This document shows positions 59,645-64,000 of a stretch of 64,000 nucleotides of DNA, piece by piece. The stretch comes from Streptomyces sp. NBC_00102. Its GTDB lineage: Bacteria > Actinomycetota > Actinomycetes > Streptomycetales > Streptomycetaceae. The position numbers and the translations under genes were made by a program. Numbering within the stretch: the first letter of the stretch is position 1; each line of letters opens with the position of its first letter. The notes under the pieces were generated by a model that worked only from the letters and a program-made list of their open reading frames with translations, made no database searches and was not told the origin of the DNA. The stretch spans positions 1,116,001 to 1,180,000 of the forward strand of contig NZ_JAPEMC010000001.1 of the NCBI RefSeq assembly GCF_026343115.1, written 5' to 3'.

Positions 59645-60109
59645 ATGGGCGACCAGAGCGCACCCGTGTTCCCGCAGGACGTCATCGACGAGTACGCCAC
59701 CCTCGGCATCGATCTGCCCGCCCTCTTCTCCGCCGGGCACCTCGGCGAGCGGATGGGCGTGCGGATCACCGAGGCGTCCGCGGACCGCGTCGTCGGCACC
59801 ATGCCGGTCGAGGGCAACACCCAGCCCTACGGACTGCTGCACGGCGGGGCGTCCGCCGTGCTCGCCGAGACCCTCGGCTCCATCGGTTCCATGCTCCACG
59901 GCGGCGCCGGGAAGGTCGCGGTCGGCGTCGACCTCAACTGCACCCACCACCGGGGGGTCCGCAACGGCCTGGTGACGGGTGTCGCCACCCCCGTGCACCG
60001 CGGGCGCTCCACGGCCACCTACGAGATCGTCGTCACGGACGACGACGGGAAGCGGGTCTGCACCGCTCGCCTCACCTGTCTGCTGCGCGAGACCCCGGCC
60101 GCCGGCTGA
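59645..60109 (+). CDS. PaaI-family hotdog thioesterase
   Basis: A 154-residue hotdog-fold thioesterase of the PaaI/YbgC superfamily. The active-site loop reads GNTQPYGLLHGGASAVLAE, with HGG typical of the family, and NCTHHRGVRNG contributes the second catalytic region. It hydrolyses an acyl-CoA; homologues act in phenylacetate or fatty-acid metabolism, but the substrate is not clear. ATG 59645 has a CGGAG site. It diverges from the mannosyltransferase gene. Confidence 0.9.
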   Translation: MGDQSAPVFPQDVIDEYATLGIDLPALFSAGHLGERMGVRITEASADRVVGTMPVEGNTQPYGLLHGGASAVLAETLGSIGSMLHGGAGKVAVGVDLNCTHHRGVRNGLVTGVATPVHRGRSTATYEIVVTDDDGKRVCTARLTCLLRETPAAG

Positions 60110-60133
60110 CCCTCCCGCGCCCCCCTTCCCCCC

Positions 60134-60168
60134 TGCCCGGCCGGACTCGCGAACCACCCGGCCGGGCA
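60134..60168 (+). terminator. Thioesterase terminator
   Basis: Perfect 11-bp arms (60134-60144 and 60158-60168) with a 13-nt loop, 25 bp after the thioesterase stop. Confidence 0.8.
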
Positions 60169-60696
60169 TCTTCATGTGCACTACACGTAACAATAGTTGA
60201 CCATGGGATCCAGCCAACTCACCCCGTATTGAGCGGGGTTCGATGCACCACTTCACGCCACCGCACGGTCACGACGGATCCGCGAACCCCACGGCGTAAC
60301 ACTGCGTAACAGGCGCGCAATGAACGAACCCCCCGTCACGCACCCCGCCCCACACCTTCCCGGCCCTCCGCCGCCGCGCACCGCGCGACCCCGCCCGTCA
60401 GGACCAAGATCGCCCCAAGCCCCTTAGCAGAGCTGGGCGTTCTCACCATGCGAGAAGGAACCGCCGGTCCCCAACCGGCACATGTCACCCTCCACACCTC
60501 AAGCCTTCCTCAAGTCATAACAAGACAGTCACATCCTTGCCCTCACCCGTCCACGACCCCACCACCTGCGCCTAGAGTCACCGCCAGTCACCGCGCCGCC
60601 GGGTGCGGCTGCAGCACGCCCCTGTACCCAACACGTACGGCTTGGCGAACGACAGGCACCTCAACGGAGGAGGCCGCGCCAGGGAAAGGACTTTTC
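60169..60696. promoter_or_regulatory. liv operon upstream region
   Basis: A 528-bp non-coding stretch before livK, large enough for a promoter and a long leader. It has a small hairpin at 60221-60239, a TTGACC -35-like element near 60197 without a matching -10, and AT-rich tracts at 60182-60200 and 60505-60530. No clear riboswitch or operator is visible. Confidence 0.45.
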
Positions 60697-61938
60697 GTGC
60701 GACACCGTTCATTGCTCATACTCACCGCAGTGCTCACCACCGGAGCACTCTCCCTCACAGCCTGCGGCTCGCGCGACGACGACAAGGGCAGCGACGGCGC
60801 GAGCGGCAGCGGTAAGAACCAGACCGTCGTCATCGGCCTCGACGCCCCCCTGAGCGGCGACCTCTCCGCCCTCGGCCTCGGCATCAAGAACTCCGCCGAC
60901 CTCGCCGTCAAGACGGCGAACAAGGAGAAGACGGTCCCGGGCATCACGTTCGAGCTCCAGCCCCTCGACGACCAGGCCCAGCCCTCCGTCGGCGGCCAGA
61001 ACGCCCAGAAATTCATCGGCAACAAGGACCTCGTCGGCGTCGTCGGCCCCCTCAACTCCAGCGTCGCCCAGTCGATGCAGAAGCCCTTCGAGGACGCCAG
61101 CCTCACCCAGGTCTCGCCCGCCAACACCGGCACCGAGCTGACCCAGGGCGACAACTGGAAGGACGGCGACGCGGCCAAGAAGCGCCCGTTCAAGACGTAC
61201 TTCCGCACCGCCACCACCGACGCCATCCAGGGCGCCTTCGCCGCGAACTACCTGTTCAAGAACGCGGGCATCAAGGACGTCTACCTCATCGACGACCAGA
61301 AGACCTACGGCGCCGGCCTCGCCGCCTCCTTCAAGACGACCTTCACCTCCCTCGGTGGCAAGATCGTCGGCAGCGACCACGTCAACCCCGACGACCGCGA
61401 CTTCAACTCCGTCGTCACCAAGGTGAAGAGCTCCGGCGCCAAGGCCGTCTACTACGGCGGTGAGTACCCCGCCGGCGCACCCCTGAGCCAGCAGCTCAAG
61501 GACAGCGTCCAGATCCCGCTCATGGGCGGCGACGGCATGTACAGCGCCGACTTCATCAGCCTCAACAAGAAGGCCCAGGGCGACATCGCCACCTCCGTCG
61601 GCAAGCCCGTCGAAGAGCTCGACTCCGCCAAGAAGTTCATCGCGGACTACTCCGCGGCCGGCTACAAGGACGCCTACGAGGCGTACGGCGGCGGCACCTA
61701 CGACGCCACCTGGGCCATCATCGAGGCCGTCAAGATCGTCGCCGCCGAGAACGACGGCAAGCTCCCCGACGACAGCCGCGAGAAGGTCCTCGCCGCCATG
61801 GCCAAGGTGCAGTTCGACGGCGTGACCGGCCCGGTCGCCTTCGACCAGTACGGCGACACCACCAACACCATGATGACCGCCTACCAGGTCGACGGCGGCA
61901 AGTGGGTCTCCAAGCTCAGCGAGGCCGTCACCAAGTAA
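60697..61938 (+). CDS. livK: Branched-chain amino acid ABC transporter, substrate-binding lipoprotein
   Basis: A 413-residue periplasmic-type binding lipoprotein (PBP1, Leu/Ile/Val family). The signal ends in the lipobox LTAC (Cys near residue 24), after which a D/S/G-rich linker leads to the binding domains (VIGLDAPLSGDLSALGLG, GVVGPLNSSVAQSMQ, and IDDQKTYGAGLAASFK). It captures branched-chain amino acids for the LivHM permease encoded downstream. GTG 60697 has an AAAGGA site. Substrate is inferred from family and operon. Confidence 0.93.
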   Translation: MRHRSLLILTAVLTTGALSLTACGSRDDDKGSDGASGSGKNQTVVIGLDAPLSGDLSALGLGIKNSADLAVKTANKEKTVPGITFELQPLDDQAQPSVGGQNAQKFIGNKDLVGVVGPLNSSVAQSMQKPFEDASLTQVSPANTGTELTQGDNWKDGDAAKKRPFKTYFRTATTDAIQGAFAANYLFKNAGIKDVYLIDDQKTYGAGLAASFKTTFTSLGGKIVGSDHVNPDDRDFNSVVTKVKSSGAKAVYYGGEYPAGAPLSQQLKDSVQIPLMGGDGMYSADFISLNKKAQGDIATSVGKPVEELDSAKKFIADYSAAGYKDAYEAYGGGTYDATWAIIEAVKIVAAENDGKLPDDSREKVLAAMAKVQFDGVTGPVAFDQYGDTTNTMMTAYQVDGGKWVSKLSEAVTK

Positions 61939-62051
61939 GCAGGGCCGACGCCCCGGCTCTTCGACGGCCGCCAGGCCACCAGACCGCGCGGGAGCGCCAC
62001 CAGCGCTCCCGCGCGGCGCCATATCCGAACCACTCCAACGGAGGCCCTGCG

Positions 62052-62981
62052 GTGCACGAACTGCCGCAACAGCTGGCCAACGGACTCATCCTCGGCGCGA
62101 TGTACGGACTCATCGCGATCGGTTACACGATGGTCTACGGAATCATCCAGCTCATCAACTTCGCACACGGCGAGATCTTCATGATCGGAGGCTTCGGGGC
62201 ACTCACCGTGTACCTCTGGATGCCCTCCGGATCCAACCTCCTCGCCATCGTCCCCCTCATGATCGTCGGCGGCGTGATCTGCTCCGTCGCCGTCAGCGTC
62301 GCCGCCGAACGCTTCGCCTACCGGCCCCTGCGCAACGCACCCCGCCTCGCCCCGCTCATCACCGCGATCGGCCTCTCCCTCGCCCTCCAGCAGGCCGTCT
62401 GGAAGTGGTACCCCGACGCGACCGCCGACCGCTCCTTCCCGCAGTTCAAGGGCGGCGCCTTCGACCTGCTCGGCGCCCACATCCAGCGCGGCGACCTCTT
62501 CGTCCTCATCTCCGCACCCGTCTGCATGCTCGCCCTCGGCCTCTTCGTCTCCAAGACCCGCGCCGGCCGCGGCATGCAGGCCACCTCGCAGGACCCCGAC
62601 ACCGCCAAGCTCATGGGCATCAACACCGACCGGATCATCGTCATGGCCTTCGCCATCGGTGCCGCGTTCGCCGCCGTCGCCGCCGTCGCCTACGGGCTCA
62701 AGAACGGCCAGATCGGCTTCCGGATGGGCTTCCTCATGGGCCTCAAAGCCTTCACCGCCGCCGTACTCGGCGGCATCGGCAACATCTACGGCGCCATGCT
62801 CGGCGGCGTCGTCCTCGGCCTCGCCGAAGCCCTCGCCACCGGCTACATGAGCGACGTCCCCGGCATGGACCTCTTCGGCGGCGGCGCCTGGAAGGACGTG
62901 TGGGCCTTCGCGCTCCTCATCATCGTCCTGCTGCTGCGGCCACAAGGGCTGCTCGGCGAACGCGTCGCGGACAGGGCGTGA
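62052..62981 (+). CDS. livH: Branched-chain amino acid ABC transporter permease LivH
   Basis: A 309-residue permease with about eight helices and the family opening LANGLILGAMYGLIAIGYTM, plus INFAHGEIFMIGGFGAL and the EAA-like cytoplasmic loop (GMQATSQDPDTAKLMGINTD near residue 175). GTG 62052 is preceded by GGAGG. It lies 113 bp after livK, and its stop is 5 bp from the livM start, so they form one operon. Confidence 0.95.
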   Translation: MHELPQQLANGLILGAMYGLIAIGYTMVYGIIQLINFAHGEIFMIGGFGALTVYLWMPSGSNLLAIVPLMIVGGVICSVAVSVAAERFAYRPLRNAPRLAPLITAIGLSLALQQAVWKWYPDATADRSFPQFKGGAFDLLGAHIQRGDLFVLISAPVCMLALGLFVSKTRAGRGMQATSQDPDTAKLMGINTDRIIVMAFAIGAAFAAVAAVAYGLKNGQIGFRMGFLMGLKAFTAAVLGGIGNIYGAMLGGVVLGLAEALATGYMSDVPGMDLFGGGAWKDVWAFALLIIVLLLRPQGLLGERVADRA

Positions 62982-62986
62982 CACGG

Positions 62987-64000
62987 ATGACCACTCACAC
63001 CTCCGGCGCCCCCCTCGGCCTGCTGCCCCCCGCCACCGCCCGCGCCGTCACGACGGCAGGCGCGGCCGTCTCCCTCGCAGGCACCTTCCTCGCCTGGACC
63101 TGGACCGACGAATTCCCCGGCGACCTCACCGTCACCGGATACCCCGGGGGCCTCCAGGTCCTCACCCTCGTCGGCTCCCTCATCACCCTGCTCCTCGCCC
63201 TCTCCGGATACGGCATCCGCGGACTCGGCTGGCTCACCCCCGGCGGCACCAACGCCTCCGTGCGCTTCGCCGCACTCGGCATCCTCGCCACCACCGGCTA
63301 CGCCGCCGGCGCCATCACCGTCGACCTCGGCGGCGTCGTCAACCTCGAACCCGGTGCCTGGGTCAGCCTCGCCGGCTCCCTCGTCGCCGCACTCGGCGCC
63401 TTCGGCCTCCCCGCCGACCAGGCCCTCGCCGATGAGAACCCCAGCGGCCCCGCCGTCCTCCGCAACAGCCTCACCGCACCCGCACCCGGACGCGCCCGCG
63501 AACTCCCCTCCTGGGCCGAGATCCTCATCATCACGGCGAGCTTCGGCGCCGGCCTCTACCTCTTCTCGTACGGCATCGACACCGAGTACACCGAACTCTT
63601 CATCGGGTTCCTGCTCACCGCCGCCTTCGGCTTCACCGCGCTGCACCGGGCCGGCCTCGTCGCCCGCATCTCCGCGCTGACGGCCAAGCACCGCAACGTC
63701 ACCCTCACCGCCGCCCTCGCCGCAGCCTTCTGCTTCCCCTTCACGCAGACCACCGGCGAGTACGCGCTCATCGGCACCAACATCCTCGTCTTCGCGACCG
63801 TCGCCCTCGGGCTCAACGTCGTCGTCGGCCTCGCCGGCCTCCTCGACCTCGGCTACGTCGCCTTCCTCGGTGTCGGCGCCTACACCGCCGCCCTCGTCTC
63901 CGGCGCCTCCGCCTCCGCGATCGGCGTCCACTTCCCCTTCTGGGCGGCCATCCTCACCGGCGGCGCCGTCTCCATGATCTTCGGCGTCCTCATCGGCGCC
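62987..64000 (+). CDS. livM: Branched-chain amino acid ABC transporter permease LivM (3' end cut by window)
   Basis: The first 338 codons of a LivM permease from ATG 62987. The N-terminal 190 residues carry extra hydrophobic segments (AVSLAGTFLAWTWT, LQVLTLVGSLITLLLALSG) joined by polar loops before the core LivM region begins (LIGTNILVFATVALGLNVVVGLAGLLDLGYVAFLGVG, near residues 270-305). Such an extended N-terminus is typical of Streptomyces LivM from memory. The ATP-binding LivG and LivF genes presumably follow outside the window. Confidence 0.93.
   Translation, partial: MTTHTSGAPLGLLPPATARAVTTAGAAVSLAGTFLAWTWTDEFPGDLTVTGYPGGLQVLTLVGSLITLLLALSGYGIRGLGWLTPGGTNASVRFAALGILATTGYAAGAITVDLGGVVNLEPGAWVSLAGSLVAALGAFGLPADQALADENPSGPAVLRNSLTAPAPGRARELPSWAEILIITASFGAGLYLFSYGIDTEYTELFIGFLLTAAFGFTALHRAGLVARISALTAKHRNVTLTAALAAAFCFPFTQTTGEYALIGTNILVFATVALGLNVVVGLAGLLDLGYVAFLGVGAYTAALVSGASASAIGVHFPFWAAILTGGAVSMIFGVLIGA

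Overview
The window is chromosomal DNA of a high-GC actinobacterium, almost certainly a Streptomyces. Codon third positions are strongly G/C, WhiA and mycothiol-type proteins are present, and the gene order (pgk-gap, whiA-yvcK-rapZ-uvrC, uvrA, terC/terD, uvrB, ogt, coaE, rpsA, polA, liv genes) matches from memory the conserved Streptomyces core. Most of it is core housekeeping sequence, with small accessory islands between conserved blocks.

Layout. 1-2070: glycolysis (pgk, cut by the window edge, and gap). 2400-7658: a minus-strand operon uvrC-rapZ-yvcK-whiA whose genes overlap by a few bases and which ends at a strong hairpin. 7782-11545: a Tat-exported Rieske lipoprotein and uvrA. 11723-13079: a DinB/mycothiol-type protein and a metallo-beta-lactamase-fold hydrolase. 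13189-17276: TerC and two TerD-family proteins, one fused to a large C-terminal region. 17468-19612: uvrB. 19859-21073: an IS110-family transposase inserted next to uvrB, followed by an orphan gene. 21590-26169: MHYT sensor, ogt, a uridine-kinase-like protein, and an HxlR regulator divergent from an alanine-type aminotransferase. 26466-28836: an XRE-NB-ARC-TPR (STAND) regulator preceded by an overlapping 43-residue ORF.

28996-30915 holds the most unusual region: a TMEM175-like channel, an uncharacterised protein and, just downstream of that protein on the same strand, two tandem tRNA-like units in permuted order. In each, the T-arm half lies before the D-arm half. The halves of each unit pair at both acceptor and anticodon stems, keep the tRNA elbow nucleotides, and have flanks able to extend the anticodon helix instead of forming an ordinary anticodon loop.

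31010-41145: a SNF2 helicase/SWIM protein pair, a slipin, a small lipoprotein, an ADP-ribosylglycohydrolase, a small membrane protein, a TPR protein, coaE and a PAC2 protein. 41252-44083: an exported amine oxidase and an exported beta-helix protein. 44422-45930: rpsA with a recognisable promoter. 46362-55468: a methyltransferase, an HrpB helicase, an exported lytic transglycosylase and polA. 55604-60109: a FdhF/YdeP oxidoreductase, a mannosyltransferase-like membrane protein and a thioesterase. 60697-64000: a branched-chain amino acid ABC transporter (livK, livH, start of livM).

Intergenic spaces carry many long perfect inverted repeats that act as likely terminators, some in mutually exclusive pairs, and several short tandem arrays: an 8-bp unit 12.5 times, 15-bp units inside uvrC, 44/49-bp units before hrpB and 17-bp units before polA. 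All three excinuclease genes (uvrA, uvrB, uvrC) lie in this window but in separate transcription units.
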